Both the position numbers and the translations under genes were made by a program. Below the pieces are notes generated by a model. The model was not told where the DNA came from. It saw only the letters and a program-made list of their open reading frames with translations, and did not search any database. DNA of 64,000 nucleotides from Alteromonas aquimaris (lineage in GTDB: Bacteria > Pseudomonadota > Gammaproteobacteria > Enterobacterales > Alteromonadaceae). Below are positions 25,260 to 36,071 of this stretch, piece by piece; within the stretch, counting starts at the first letter, position 1, and each line of letters starts with the position of its first letter. The stretch spans positions 1-64,000 of the forward strand of contig NZ_JAPFRD010000013.1 in the NCBI RefSeq assembly GCF_026183695.1, given 5' to 3'.

Positions 25260-26630
25260 GTGCATTCAGAATTGCATGACCGATTGGAGTATCTGGTTAA
25301 CTATTCCTCGCAACTTATTTTTGTGAGCAGTGATTCTGTGGCCCAGCAACAGAAAACCCTTGAAGCATTCGTTTTCAACCAGCCCAACGAAACCGATATA
25401 GCCTTTGTCACTGCCCATCCAAAAATGGAGATCGCGGACTATCGCGGTCAATTATGCCGGCAGTTACTGGGACAAACGGTCGGTAGTTACGTCCGCCCCC
25501 TCAATGAGCTACTTGCCGCATTAAATAACCATGATGGCCCAATACTGATTACTATAACTCAGGCTCAGCATATGCCTGATCAACTGTTGCAAGAATTGTG
25601 GGACCTAGTTTTACAAAGTCGGTTCGCTGCTAACAAACAACATTTGAATGTGTTGGTGTTTGGTGAATCGCAGTGGGCCGAGCGTGCCAAGCAGTGGCTT
25701 CCTGCTAAAAATACCACCACGCCGTTGCTTATCAGTAGTCAATCGGTGTTACCTTCTGCCAGCGAGCTTACCGTCGACAAACTTATCGCGCAACGCAGAC
25801 AGGAATTCGAAAAACATTTGGCTGCGCGCTACTCCACTGGAATAGCAGCCCCCTCTAGTCCGCGTCATCCCGCTATATTTTGGTCAGTCATAGCAATGGT
25901 ATTTCTGCTCATTTTTAGCGCCATTGTTGCCTGGCTGTATAACGAAAAACTAATAGCCCTTTTCCAACCGCTAACATCGCCGGAAGAGACCACTCAGGTT
26001 GAAAGTGTAGAAATTGGCACCGCATATGAGGAGCTTATCAGCCAACAAGCGGAACCGTTAACAGACTTAGCGTCTGAGGATGCGCCACCGGCCGACGCCG
26101 ATACGCCCGAGCAGCCCGTTGAAAAGCTTGCCGATACCGAATCTTCATTAGTTGCCTCCTGGCCAGATGCGCTGGCCCAAACGGCTTCGCGCTCCGCAGA
26201 TTCTGAAGAGCAGGATGATAGTGTCAAAAGCACCGCACCTGAAAACCAACCCGCTGTCATGGAACAAGCTCAGCAAGACAGGGCCGAGGATGAAGCAATC
26301 AACCGCTCCTCTCAGCAACCCGTGCGAGCACTGACAGTTGCCTCGGTGAATGACACCGATATTCAAGCTGATAGTTACTACATCCAGTTGGCTGGCTTGA
26401 AAGACGAGTTATTGTTGTATCGCTTTGTAAAAGATCACGACTTAACCGCCGTGGTAAAAATGTACAAGACCCAACGTTACGGGGGCGATTGGTTTGTATT
26501 ATTATTTCATCAACCTTTTCAAGACATACAAGATGCCCGCCACGCCGTAGCTAACTTACCTTTATATCCCACGCGCGACAAAGCATTCGTAAAAGCTGGC
26601 AGGCAAATTAAAGCTGAGTTAAATCAATAA
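25260..26630 (+). CDS. damX: DamX-like SPOR-domain cell division protein
   Basis: 456 residues. Residues 1-190 are cytoplasmic and resemble the ATPase-like N-terminus of DamX. One TM helix (about 205-228, IFWSVIAMVFLLIFSAIVAW) leads to a long acidic, Ala/Pro/Glu-rich periplasmic linker (about 235-360). The C-terminal SPOR domain (about 375-453, YIQLAGLKDELLLYRF ... GGDWFVLLF) binds denuded septal glycan. The start is a GTG at 25260 with TAGGG 8 bases ahead. Its place between aroB and dam is the conserved damX locus. The sequence itself is divergent, as usual for DamX. Confidence 0.88.
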   Translation: MHSELHDRLEYLVNYSSQLIFVSSDSVAQQQKTLEAFVFNQPNETDIAFVTAHPKMEIADYRGQLCRQLLGQTVGSYVRPLNELLAALNNHDGPILITITQAQHMPDQLLQELWDLVLQSRFAANKQHLNVLVFGESQWAERAKQWLPAKNTTTPLLISSQSVLPSASELTVDKLIAQRRQEFEKHLAARYSTGIAAPSSPRHPAIFWSVIAMVFLLIFSAIVAWLYNEKLIALFQPLTSPEETTQVESVEIGTAYEELISQQAEPLTDLASEDAPPADADTPEQPVEKLADTESSLVASWPDALAQTASRSADSEEQDDSVKSTAPENQPAVMEQAQQDRAEDEAINRSSQQPVRALTVASVNDTDIQADSYYIQLAGLKDELLLYRFVKDHDLTAVVKMYKTQRYGGDWFVLLFHQPFQDIQDARHAVANLPLYPTRDKAFVKAGRQIKAELNQ

Positions 26631-26785
26631 GTTTGTTCTCACGGTGAAATGGTAGTTGTAGCCGATCAGGTTGCCCGTTACAATCTTCCCTAAGGTATGT
26701 AACAACCGCCGGCCGAGCAGAGTTAGCTCTATCATCCGATATCGTGGTTTTTATAGTTAACAATCATGTAGATTTCGTATTACAC

Positions 26786-27634
26786 ATGGCAAAACAAAAA
26801 AACCGCGCCTTTTTAAAGTGGGCGGGAGGAAAATACGGGCTGGTTGAACAGATTGCATCGCGGTTGCCCGATGCTGACAAACTTATTGAACCTTTTGTCG
26901 GCGCAGGTTCGGTGTTTTTAAACACCCAGTATAATCGCTATCTGCTTAACGATATCAATCCAGATCTGATAAATCTTTATAATTTATTAAAGAGAAAGCC
27001 TGATAGCTTTATTCAGGATGCGCAACAGTTTTTTACTCCCAGACATAACTGCCCCGACACCTACTATGCATTGCGCGCTGAGTTTAATCACAGCAGCGAT
27101 GTGTATCATCGGTCATTATTATTTTTGTACTTTAACCGGCATGGATACAACGGCTTGTGTCGCTACAATCTGAAAGGAAAGTTTAACGTGCCATTTGGCC
27201 GTTACAAACGTCCTTACTTCCCGGCTAAAGAAATGGCTGTATTCGCCGAAAAAGCACATCAGGCAGTGTTCACCTGTTTACCGTTCGAAAAAGTATTTAG
27301 CCGAGCGCGATTAGGAAATGTTATTTACTGCGACCCTCCCTATGCTCCACTCAGTAAGACCGCCTCTTTTACCAGTTACGCAGCCAACAGTTTCGGCGAG
27401 TCGGCGCAGGATAAACTAGCCCTGTTAGCGGTGAAAGCTTCGGCCAAGGGTATACCGGTATTAATTTCTAATCATGACGTGCCGCTAACCCGCAAACTGT
27501 ATGAACCTGCGCTGTTGAGCCAACTGTCTGTAAAGCGCTCGATCAGCCAAAATGGGGCCTTACGAAAGCCCGCCTCAGAGTTATTAGCGCTATTTTCACC
27601 TTCTGAGCTAATTCCGGGCCGCATTGATGGTTGA
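26786..27634 (+). CDS. dam: DNA adenine methyltransferase Dam
   Basis: 282 residues from MAKQKNRAFLKWAGGKYGL; the upstream in-frame start at 26744 is not conserved. AdoMet binding uses FLKWAGGKY and LIEPFVGAGSVFLNT, the catalytic motif is YCDPPYAPLS, and NRHGYNGLCRYN is the target-recognition hairpin of the Dam group. It methylates A in GATC, guiding mismatch repair and replication timing. The last 20 or so residues (NGALRKPASELLALFSPS) match the family end. Confidence 0.95.
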   Translation: MAKQKNRAFLKWAGGKYGLVEQIASRLPDADKLIEPFVGAGSVFLNTQYNRYLLNDINPDLINLYNLLKRKPDSFIQDAQQFFTPRHNCPDTYYALRAEFNHSSDVYHRSLLFLYFNRHGYNGLCRYNLKGKFNVPFGRYKRPYFPAKEMAVFAEKAHQAVFTCLPFEKVFSRARLGNVIYCDPPYAPLSKTASFTSYAANSFGESAQDKLALLAVKASAKGIPVLISNHDVPLTRKLYEPALLSQLSVKRSISQNGALRKPASELLALFSPSELIPGRIDG

Positions 27635-28156
27635 ACGGCTAAGAGATAGCGGCGGGTATCTAGTCAAGACGCTTTGATAAAAAGTGAGGTAGGCTGGAGC
27701 CTTTCGACCCAAGGTAACGCGGATTAGATATTCACCTCTACCTCCCGTTGGGTACGGCATTTTACACTTTCGAAGGGCACCAATTGCGTTCGATTTAGAC
27801 CCACTAAATCTTCACACCATTTGGATTGTCAAAAGTGTAAAAAGTCACGTACATAGTGAGCAAACATCAGTGCAACTCGGTATATATTCGCTTTAAACTT
27901 TTATAGAACGACTTATTAAGTTCAAGTGCTTTGCGATTTTTAATCGGTTAGTTTCGTAAAGATATTGAGGGACAAAATCTGGCACAGCTGGTTTTATCTA
28001 ATAGCCCTACCACCTTTAAAGACATTTCTAATAAACGCCACGTTATTGTTATATCAATGTGCAGAAGTATTCATTTTTGCTTTACCCTTTGCCAACGGGC
28101 TTAACCTTGATGCTTTCGTCTTTGCGAAGCGGATACTGTTTTAGGTAAAACTGCCT
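27635..28156. other. intergenic between dam and the DUF2970 gene
   Basis: No complete gene. Immediately after the DUF2970 stop codon on the minus strand the same frame continues for 23 codons (YLKQYPLRKDESIKVKPVGK near its end) to a TAA at about 28085, which looks like a lost gene end or a 3' extension. The rest (27640-28080) is A+T-rich without ORF, promoter or terminator of convincing form. Confidence 0.4.
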
Positions 28157-28393
28157 TTAACTCGTTATCGCCGCCACTAACATAAGCAGCCCTGTGACTA
28201 ATGCAGCTACAAACACTACCCCAACAATAATGTAAATGGCTAAGGCGCCATGTTCGAAATCTCTTGAGTAATTTTTATGACTTTGAACGCCAAACGCACT
28301 CGCCAGAACACTGCCAATAATTTGCAACAGCTTAGGCTTGGCTGAGGATTTCACTTTATTCGCGGCCAGTTGAAAAATCCGAATTGCTGTCAC
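28157..28393 (-). CDS. DUF2970 family small membrane protein
   Basis: 78 residues. The family core is LLQIIGSVLASAFGVQSHKNYSRDFE with an HG turn, then one TM helix (about 50-75, IYIIVGVVFVAALVTGLLML). DUF2970 proteins are small inner-membrane proteins of proteobacteria with no assigned role. The GTG start at 28393 has GGAG 10 bases upstream and overlaps the preceding gene by 38 bases; a GTG at 28354 would avoid the overlap and keep the whole conserved core. Confidence 0.8.
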   Translation of the reverse strand: MTAIRIFQLAANKVKSSAKPKLLQIIGSVLASAFGVQSHKNYSRDFEHGALAIYIIVGVVFVAALVTGLLMLVAAITS

Positions 28394-28661
28394 GATTAAG
28401 TAACTCCAGCAAATCTAGAAAATGAAACTGGTAGGTTTCTGGCTTACTAAAAAACCAGGAAAACCAGCTCACCTGCGCGGTACGGTCGCGGGCACATTGA
28501 TTATAAATATGACTGGCAGGTAAATTAGGATTAAATTCAGTCACAGGCTGATACTGACACAACGTATCGGTTTGTATCGTATTAACAGATAAACCCATCC
28601 ATAGCACGGCAGTAGCGCCACCGAGCGTGAGTAAAGTTTTTGTTCTTCCTTTATTGAACAT
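28356..28661 (-). CDS. hypothetical single-pass membrane protein
   Basis: 101 residues, unrecognised. One N-terminal hydrophobic segment (about 10-28) is followed by a periplasmic-looking domain with two cysteines (LCQYQPVTEF, NQCARDRTAQ) that could form a disulfide, then a tryptophan-rich patch SWFSWFF. It overlaps the DUF2970 gene on the same strand, so the two form an operon. Confidence 0.6.
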   Translation of the reverse strand: MFNKGRTKTLLTLGGATAVLWMGLSVNTIQTDTLCQYQPVTEFNPNLPASHIYNQCARDRTAQVSWFSWFFSKPETYQFHFLDLLELLNRDSNSDFSTGRE

Positions 28662-28800
28662 TTCACATCACCGCTTAAAATTTCACCTTATTATACGCTT
28701 TAAAAAAAACGGAACAACCTGATCCATGCCATTTTTTTGACAACTGGTCGCTACACCAGTACAGAACTGGCGTAGCGGTATAGAAATGGAGGGTCGATGA

Positions 28801-29469
28801 TTAGAAAGTGGTACTCCAGCTCAGTACTAATTTCACCTCGTCATCACCCGCTTCTTCATCAGCTTTAGAGACGGTGAAGGTGAAATCTCCTTTGCTTAAA
28901 TCCAGTTGTACGTGTCCATAATCACCACTGTTTCCCGCATCAAAATCATAATAGCCGGATAACACAGTAACAGCGTAGTCGTGGGCGAGGTTCCAATTGT
29001 AGGATAGGTTATAATACATATCGCCTTTATCAAATAGCATTCCCTCGTCAACCTGACTGTTTACGGTATATGCGAAACCAAAACTGAAACTGTGATAGCT
29101 ACCATTAAAGTATAACTCGCCGAAATCTGAATTATCGTAAGCGTCGTCAAGGTATGCGTAATAGATGTAGCCAACATCATAACCGAAATGGCCGGACTCA
29201 CCCCCATACCCTAAATATAAATCAGTTTCACTGGATCCCCCCATCCCCCAGTCGATAGTGCCGAGCCAGGTTCCCACATAAAAGCCGCTCTCGTTAGCGT
29301 AGTCCAAACCACCAGAAACAGAAGGGTTATCGTTACTTTGCGTAACACCCCGCCACAGATAGTTACTGGCGACACCAAAATTTGCCTCTACCGCTGCGGA
29401 TGCTACTGGACTACCAATTAACGTTATCGAGGTACCCAGCAGTAACCTTGCTTTATTTACCCATCTCAT
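28801..29469 (-). CDS. TorF-family putative porin
   Basis: 222 residues. The signal peptide is cut after SPVASA, followed by NFGVASNYLWRGVTQSNDNPSVSGGLDY, the diagnostic opening of the TorF family. Alternating aromatic-rich strands run through to a C-terminal phenylalanine (LSWSTTF) as required for outer-membrane barrel insertion. The family is named from neighbourhood rather than tested transport. The gene stands alone. Confidence 0.85.
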   Translation of the reverse strand: MRWVNKARLLLGTSITLIGSPVASAAVEANFGVASNYLWRGVTQSNDNPSVSGGLDYANESGFYVGTWLGTIDWGMGGSSETDLYLGYGGESGHFGYDVGYIYYAYLDDAYDNSDFGELYFNGSYHSFSFGFAYTVNSQVDEGMLFDKGDMYYNLSYNWNLAHDYAVTVLSGYYDFDAGNSGDYGHVQLDLSKGDFTFTVSKADEEAGDDEVKLVLSWSTTF

Positions 29470-29798
29470 GTGCGTTCTCCTTGGAAATATATTTTTCGAA
29501 TTACTGCCGCTTATAATTATATTTTCCCATTACGCAAAACTAATGCCGAAAACTTAGAACGCGACCTCCTACTCTCGCGACAAACTTAACATGCTGATTT
29601 AAAGCAGCTTTAACTATTATCACCAAGTGTATTTTCTGCGTCCGCTTACTCTCGGTTGACGTTTCATATGCACCATTAACTTGCGCACTCACCAAGTTGG
29701 GGCGCTATCAAAGCTTTTTTCATGCCAAGGTTTTCGCTACACTTCGCACATCGAGTAAATTTAACAAATCCTGAGCTATCAACTCTAAAGGTGCCCTT
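29470..29798. other. divergent intergenic region, porin and rpe promoters
   Basis: 329 bases, A+T-rich next to the porin start (29480-29530). No ORF or clear palindrome. The rpe ribosome binding site AAGG is at 29788-29791. Confidence 0.4.
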
Positions 29799-30476
29799 GT
29801 GACCACATTTACCATTGCTCCATCAATTTTGTCTGCCGATTTTGCTCGTCTTGGCGAAGATGTTGAGAAAGTCCTGGCGGCTGGTGCAGACATCATCCAT
29901 TTTGATGTCATGGACAATCACTATGTACCCAATCTGACATTTGGACCGATGATCTGCAAAGCACTTAGAGACTATGGTATTACCGCGCCAATCGATGTGC
30001 ACTTAATGGTAAAGCCAGTAAATGATTTGATTGAGCAATTTGCCGATGCGGGTGCCACCTATATCAGTTTTCACCCTGAAGCCTCAGATCATATTGACCG
30101 CTCATTACAATTGATTATCGATAAGGGTTGCCAGGCTGGATTGGTATTTAACCCGGCTACCCCTCTGTATTATTTGGACCATGTTATGGACAAACTCCAT
30201 CATATCCTTTTAATGTCAGTGAACCCGGGATTTGGTGGCCAATCGTTTATCCCTTCCACCCTGGATAAGCTTCGCTTAGTCAAACAATGCATTTTACAAA
30301 GCGGCCACGACATTCGAATTGAGATTGACGGCGGCGTAAAAGTCGATAATATTCGCGCCATTGCTGAAGCAGGTGCTGATATGTTTGTAGCAGGCTCAGC
30401 CATTTTCAATCAGCCCGATTACAAGCACGTTATCGATAAAATGCGTGCCGAGCTTGCCGCTAGCAAATCGTGCTAA
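29799..30476 (+). CDS. rpe: ribulose-phosphate 3-epimerase
   Basis: 225 residues. It interconverts ribulose 5-phosphate and xylulose 5-phosphate. The TIM-barrel motifs are [57 protein letters not shown] and [11 protein letters not shown], which include the metal-binding His and Asp residues. The start is GTG at 29799 with AAGG 7 bases upstream. In E. coli, gph lies between rpe and trpS; here only 36 bases separate them and gph is absent. Confidence 0.96.
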   Translation: MTTFTIAPSILSADFARLGEDVEKVLAAGADIIHFDVMDNHYVPNLTFGPMICKALRDYGITAPIDVHLMVKPVNDLIEQFADAGATYISFHPEASDHIDRSLQLIIDKGCQAGLVFNPATPLYYLDHVMDKLHHILLMSVNPGFGGQSFIPSTLDKLRLVKQCILQSGHDIRIEIDGGVKVDNIRAIAEAGADMFVAGSAIFNQPDYKHVIDKMRAELAASKSC

Positions 30477-30512
30477 ATCAAATAAATAAACTGAGCAGAA
30501 CTTCAGGTAATA

Positions 30513-31526
30513 ATGATGAATCAAAAACCAATTGTACTTAGTGGCTGTCAGCCTTCTGGTCAACTTACCATCGGTAACTACATGGGTGCGCTAAAGCAAT
30601 GGGTTTCCATGCAGAATGACCACGATTGCCTGTACATGTTGGTAGATTTACATGCCATCACCGTCAGACAAGATCCCGCCGCACTCAACGCCGCCTGTCT
30701 TGACGGGTTAGCCCTGTATCTGGCGTGTGGGATTGATCCTAAGAAAAGTACCTTGTTCGTACAGTCACAAGTACCTGAGCATGCTCAACTAGCCTGGGTA
30801 TTAAATTGCTATGCGCAAATGGGTGAGCTAAACCGAATGACGCAATTTAAGGATAAATCAGCCCGTAACGTTAATAATATTAACGTGGGCTTATACAGTT
30901 ATCCCGTGCTTCAGGCGGCAGATATTTTACTTTATCAGGCTAACCAGGTACCTGTAGGCGAAGATCAGAAGCAGCATCTTGAACTCACGCGTGACATCGC
31001 TACTCGCATGAACAATTTATACGGTGATATTTTTACTTTGCCGGAGCCTTTCATTCCTGAATTCGGTGCTCGGGTGATGAGTTTGCAAGAACCCGAAAAG
31101 AAAATGTCCAAGTCAGATGCTAATCCTAATAACTTTGTGGGTCTGTTGGAGGATCCCAAAAAGCTGAGTAAGAAAATTAAACGCGCGGTAACAGACTCTG
31201 ATGAGCAAGCGCGAATTTATTTTGACGTAAAAGAGAAACCTGGTGTCTCCAACCTGCTATCACTGCTTTCATGTGCAACGGGCCAGTCAATCGAAGATTT
31301 GGTGCCTCAGTACGAAGACAAAATGTACGGCCATCTTAAAGGGGATGTAGCAGAGGCAGTGGTAACTTTATTGACACCTATTCAGCAACGTTTCCATGAC
31401 ATTCGTAACGATCGTAGCTATCTGGATGAAGTGATGAAACAAGGGGCTGAGAAAGCGCGCGCGCGAGCAGAGCAAACGCTGGAAAAGGTTTACAAAGCAC
31501 TCGGTTTTATAGCTGTTCCACGCTAG
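30513..31526 (+). CDS. trpS: tryptophanyl-tRNA synthetase
   Basis: 337 residues, class I. The HIGH-type motif is [14 protein letters not shown] and the KMSKS loop is [11 protein letters not shown]. Tryptophan pocket residues lie in [11 protein letters not shown] and [12 protein letters not shown]. Two adjacent ATG codons (30513 and 30516) are possible starts. It is probably cotranscribed with rpe. Confidence 0.96.
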   Translation: MMNQKPIVLSGCQPSGQLTIGNYMGALKQWVSMQNDHDCLYMLVDLHAITVRQDPAALNAACLDGLALYLACGIDPKKSTLFVQSQVPEHAQLAWVLNCYAQMGELNRMTQFKDKSARNVNNINVGLYSYPVLQAADILLYQANQVPVGEDQKQHLELTRDIATRMNNLYGDIFTLPEPFIPEFGARVMSLQEPEKKMSKSDANPNNFVGLLEDPKKLSKKIKRAVTDSDEQARIYFDVKEKPGVSNLLSLLSCATGQSIEDLVPQYEDKMYGHLKGDVAEAVVTLLTPIQQRFHDIRNDRSYLDEVMKQGAEKARARAEQTLEKVYKALGFIAVPR

Positions 31527-31549
31527 CGCTCAGTGCCAGGAAAACAATC

Positions 31550-32149
31550 GTGTTGTTGTTGATTGATAACTTTGATTCCTTTACCCATAACCTGGCACGT
31601 TACTTTGTTGAGCTTGATATTGAAGTAAAGGTCGTTCGTAACAATGAACTGACACTCGCTCAAATAGAAGCCCTTCAACCTAGTCATTTAGTCATCTCTC
31701 CCGGCCCCTGCACTCCCAATGAAGCAGGTATTAGCCTTTCGGCGATTGAGTATTTTGCGGGTCGCTTGCCTATTTTAGGTGTTTGTTTAGGCCATCAGGC
31801 CATCGGCCAGGTATTCGGTGCCAAAGTAGTACGCGCACGCGAGATATTGCATGGTAAGGTCTCAGCTATACACCATCATAGCCACGGCATCATGAGAAAC
31901 CTGCCAACCCCTTTTAATGCTACCCGTTATCACTCATTAGTGTTGCAGCCTGAGTCGATGCCTGCCACGCTTCGTGTGGACGCCTGGAGCGAATGTAAAG
32001 ACGCTACACATGAGATTATGGCCATCTCACATGCTTCCTTACCTGTGTGGGGGGTTCAGTTTCATCCAGAATCACTCCTGACCGAGCACGGTCACTCGCT
32101 GCTTAGTAACTTCTTACGCTTGGCAGGGTCAAGATTATGCTCCGCGTAA
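31550..32149 (+). CDS. pabA: aminodeoxychorismate/anthranilate synthase glutaminase subunit
   Basis: 199 residues. A class I glutamine amidotransferase that feeds ammonia to chorismate. It opens LLLIDNFDSFTHNLARYF. The nucleophile Cys is in LGVCLGHQAIGQVFG, and the His-Glu pair is in WGVQFHPESLLTEHG. The GTG start is preceded by CAGGAAA. No pabB or trpE lies nearby. By gene order (trpS-pabA-astC/argD occurs in other Alteromonadales) it is called pabA, but it could serve both folate and tryptophan synthesis. Confidence 0.92.
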   Translation: MLLLIDNFDSFTHNLARYFVELDIEVKVVRNNELTLAQIEALQPSHLVISPGPCTPNEAGISLSAIEYFAGRLPILGVCLGHQAIGQVFGAKVVRAREILHGKVSAIHHHSHGIMRNLPTPFNATRYHSLVLQPESMPATLRVDAWSECKDATHEIMAISHASLPVWGVQFHPESLLTEHGHSLLSNFLRLAGSRLCSA

Positions 32150-32216
32150 TACATGCTAACTTTGTTAGATAAACTAAACTTTATCAGAGTGTCAGGTCGC
32201 TGATAATGAACGGGTT

Positions 32217-33419
32217 ATGGTTGAATACGCCACCATGCATAATGATTTAGGCAAAAAGTCTGTTATTCAAAACGTGCTCGCTCACGCCGGAGTAGAAGAT
32301 CGTTTCGAAAATTTGCTGGTATCTTTAGAACGTGTGCAAGCTATGGCGGGAAAAACCAAGCCTGGAGAGGTGAGCTTTGAAGATTCCGAACAGGCCGAAG
32401 CAAGACGCCAACTCCTTAGCATTGAAAAAATAGCGATTGAAAATCAGTCTCTCCAGGAATTAAATGACGCCTCATTAAAAGATGTGGTGACGCACGATTT
32501 TCATCAATATCTTTTTGCCGCTATTCGTAAAAAAGCCACCAATTTAAGAAAAGTCTGTCGGTACAATTTAGGCATTTCCTCGGACATAAAACTTTTGTTG
32601 GAAATTCTTTACGTAGACAGTACCACACTGCATCAAGTAGAACAGCAGATGAGTATCCATCCCTGGTTAAGCTACGAAATAATGAAGGTCGTCAATCTCC
32701 CTCAGTTTCGCCGCAAAGATGCCAAAGGAAACCCTATCCAGGTTGAATCAATTCGCACTGCGTTGAGTTATTTAGGGGTGGAAAACTTAAAGCAAGTGGT
32801 GCCCTATATGATATTAAAACGCTCGTTGCCACAAACCACCGACCCCTTTCCGGAGATAAAAGAGCACTTATTCAATTTTGGTGTATCGACAGCCGTAAGC
32901 GCATCATTGATAGCGCCTCTCAAACAGTTGGATGGCGACAGCGCTTATATGCTGGGCGCTCTGCACGGCGTGGGACGCTGCATATTGATTAAATTATATT
33001 TTAGATTGTTTGAGCTAACCCGCAGTGAATTCATGGCGCAAGCCGCCAAGAAAAAGCGTGTCGATGTTCACACTGTATTGAGTAAGATAACACCTTCAGC
33101 AAACTATTTAATAGCTTTACAACTGGAGTTTGCCGATGCAGTGGCGAGTGATTTGCTCACCCATCTGACACCGAAAAAGCTGCAGTTAGGCGAGAGCATG
33201 CACTCACTGTATAGCCCTCCTTCTACTCCCTTAGGACGGGTACTGGAATGGGCAAGGGAGTATGCCAAGGTAAGAATGCTGCTTCAACGTCGCTGTATAA
33301 GCAGAAAAATGGTTAAAATTCATTTGCTTAGCATTGGATTTCCAGCTGATGCAATAGATATCTTGAACCATGCGCAGGTGGGCGCCCCTCCATTTCGTCC
33401 CGCTTCGCGTAATAATTAA
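32217..33419 (+). CDS. HDOD domain protein
   Basis: 400 residues. An HDOD domain (about 110-330) begins with LLEILYVDSTTLHQVEQQMSIHPWLSYEIMKVVNLP and contains IRTALSYLGVENLKQVVPYMIL, the usual HDOD core that resembles an HD phosphohydrolase but lacks its metal ligands. No EAL, GGDEF or kinase partner domain is attached. These proteins are regulators in c-di-GMP and stress signalling, usually through protein contacts. It sits between pabA and astC and has no evident functional tie to either. Confidence 0.8.
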   Translation: MVEYATMHNDLGKKSVIQNVLAHAGVEDRFENLLVSLERVQAMAGKTKPGEVSFEDSEQAEARRQLLSIEKIAIENQSLQELNDASLKDVVTHDFHQYLFAAIRKKATNLRKVCRYNLGISSDIKLLLEILYVDSTTLHQVEQQMSIHPWLSYEIMKVVNLPQFRRKDAKGNPIQVESIRTALSYLGVENLKQVVPYMILKRSLPQTTDPFPEIKEHLFNFGVSTAVSASLIAPLKQLDGDSAYMLGALHGVGRCILIKLYFRLFELTRSEFMAQAAKKKRVDVHTVLSKITPSANYLIALQLEFADAVASDLLTHLTPKKLQLGESMHSLYSPPSTPLGRVLEWAREYAKVRMLLQRRCISRKMVKIHLLSIGFPADAIDILNHAQVGAPPFRPASRNN

Positions 33420-33788
33420 AAATTTTTTGGATATTCATTCAGCAGTCCGATTTGGCGTGTTGCCCCCCTCCGCGCAAACCACAGGCGGAGTCCGCTTCTA
33501 TCTACTAAGGCATCACATCAGCAATCGTCGTGTTCGGCTTTTCAGACCAGGATGTGTCTGCTATTTAAGCGTGCTGATATGAGCTATAGAAACACTCACA
33601 ACGTACTTAGATAGTTATGCAGATATTCTGCAAATTAAGCCAAACCCCTTGAATATAAAGGGGTTGAGCTGGTTTATATGGGAGACTTCGGTCCATTTTG
33701 ATGGCATAATGCGCAACCAATTTGAACAACCCCGCATGTTTTCCTGAATCAGAATCAAGCAAGCATGCCAGACTCAGAGGTAATTTAA
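33420..33788 (+). promoter_or_regulatory. leader region of the ast operon
   Basis: 369 bases without a gene. At 33618-33632 TGCAGA and TCTGCA flank TAT as a perfect inverted repeat. At 33643-33665 AACCCCTT and AAGGGGTT enclose a 7-base loop GAATATA, a hairpin without a T-run. CATAAT near 33704 may be a -10 box. No full ArgR box pair (TGAAT-N4-ATTCA) was found. The ribosome binding site GAGGTAA is at about 33777. The region probably carries the control of arginine catabolism, but the regulator is not identifiable. Confidence 0.45.
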
Positions 33789-34997
<1,209 letters not shown>

Positions 34998-35022
34998 TCA
35001 GACTGAAGTCGAGTAAGCGGAC

Positions 35023-36057
35023 ATGAGAATTATTCGCCCAATCACATCAGCTGATTATGATGCGCTGTACGCGATCGCTGAAGAATCAGGTATTGGCTTT
35101 ACGTCATTACCTGTCAATCAGGAATTACTTGAAAATAAAATCAAGCGCGCCGAAGCCGCGTTTGCTTCCAAACCAATTAAACCACAGGGAGAGTCATATC
35201 TCTTTGTGATGGAAGATACTGCTACTGGCGAAGTAATAGGCACCAGTGGAATTGAATCTGCTGTGGGTCTTGATGATGCGTTTTATCACTACCACATGGG
35301 AAAGGTGGTGCACTCTTCCCGTGAGCTGAAAATTCATAATACAGTGGATATCCTTACGCTGTGTAATGACTACACTGGTGTTACAGAAATATGCACGTTA
35401 TTTTTACGCGAAAAAGCGCGCGGTGGTATTAGCGGACGTTTTCTTTCGAAAATGCGCTTTTTGTTTATGATGGAGCACCGCGAACGCTTCGCTGAAAATG
35501 TAATTGCAGAAATGCGCGGGGTATGTGACGAAGAGGGCGCCTCGCCATTTTGGGAATGGCTTGAAGAGCATTTCTTTTCAATGGACTTCCCCACCGCCGA
35601 TTACTTGTCAGGTATCGGCAACAAGGAGTTTATTGCCGAGCTGATGCCGAAGTATCCCATTTACGTTAATTTACTAAGCGAGAAAGCGCAGGCAGTCATC
35701 GGCCAGGTGCACGAGAAGACGCGTCCTGCCTTACGTATGTTGGAAGAAGAAGGCTTTAGTTGCCGTGGCTATGTCGATATTTTTGATGCAGGTCCCACGG
35801 TAGAAGCTAATTTAAGTTGTATTCGTACTGCTTTAGGTAGTCGAAAGATGCCCGTGGTAATAGACGATCAAACGGCAGCACAGGGTCAAACCCATTACCT
35901 GATTAATACCTCTGTGCAGAATTTTCGTGCTGTCGCTACCGAAATTGCAGTGAGTGAAGAGCAACAAGTCGTTGCGATATCGCGGCATGCTGCCGGGATG
36001 TTGCGTATCTCAGAAGGGGATGCGGTACGTTTTGCCCCCGTTCAATTCAGAGACTAA
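35023..36057 (+). CDS. astA: arginine N-succinyltransferase
   Basis: 344 residues. It transfers succinyl from succinyl-CoA to the alpha-amino group of arginine, the first AST step. It opens with [28 protein letters not shown], and the GNAT-like core contains [22 protein letters not shown] and [23 protein letters not shown], both family signatures. The gene lies 25 bases after astC and 14 before astD. The third AST-specific enzyme gene, astB (dihydrolase), and astE are not in the window, so the rest of the pathway must lie elsewhere. Confidence 0.95.
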   Translation: MRIIRPITSADYDALYAIAEESGIGFTSLPVNQELLENKIKRAEAAFASKPIKPQGESYLFVMEDTATGEVIGTSGIESAVGLDDAFYHYHMGKVVHSSRELKIHNTVDILTLCNDYTGVTEICTLFLREKARGGISGRFLSKMRFLFMMEHRERFAENVIAEMRGVCDEEGASPFWEWLEEHFFSMDFPTADYLSGIGNKEFIAELMPKYPIYVNLLSEKAQAVIGQVHEKTRPALRMLEEEGFSCRGYVDIFDAGPTVEANLSCIRTALGSRKMPVVIDDQTAAQGQTHYLINTSVQNFRAVATEIAVSEEQQVVAISRHAAGMLRISEGDAVRFAPVQFRD

Positions 36058-36071
36058 ATACAGGAATTTAC

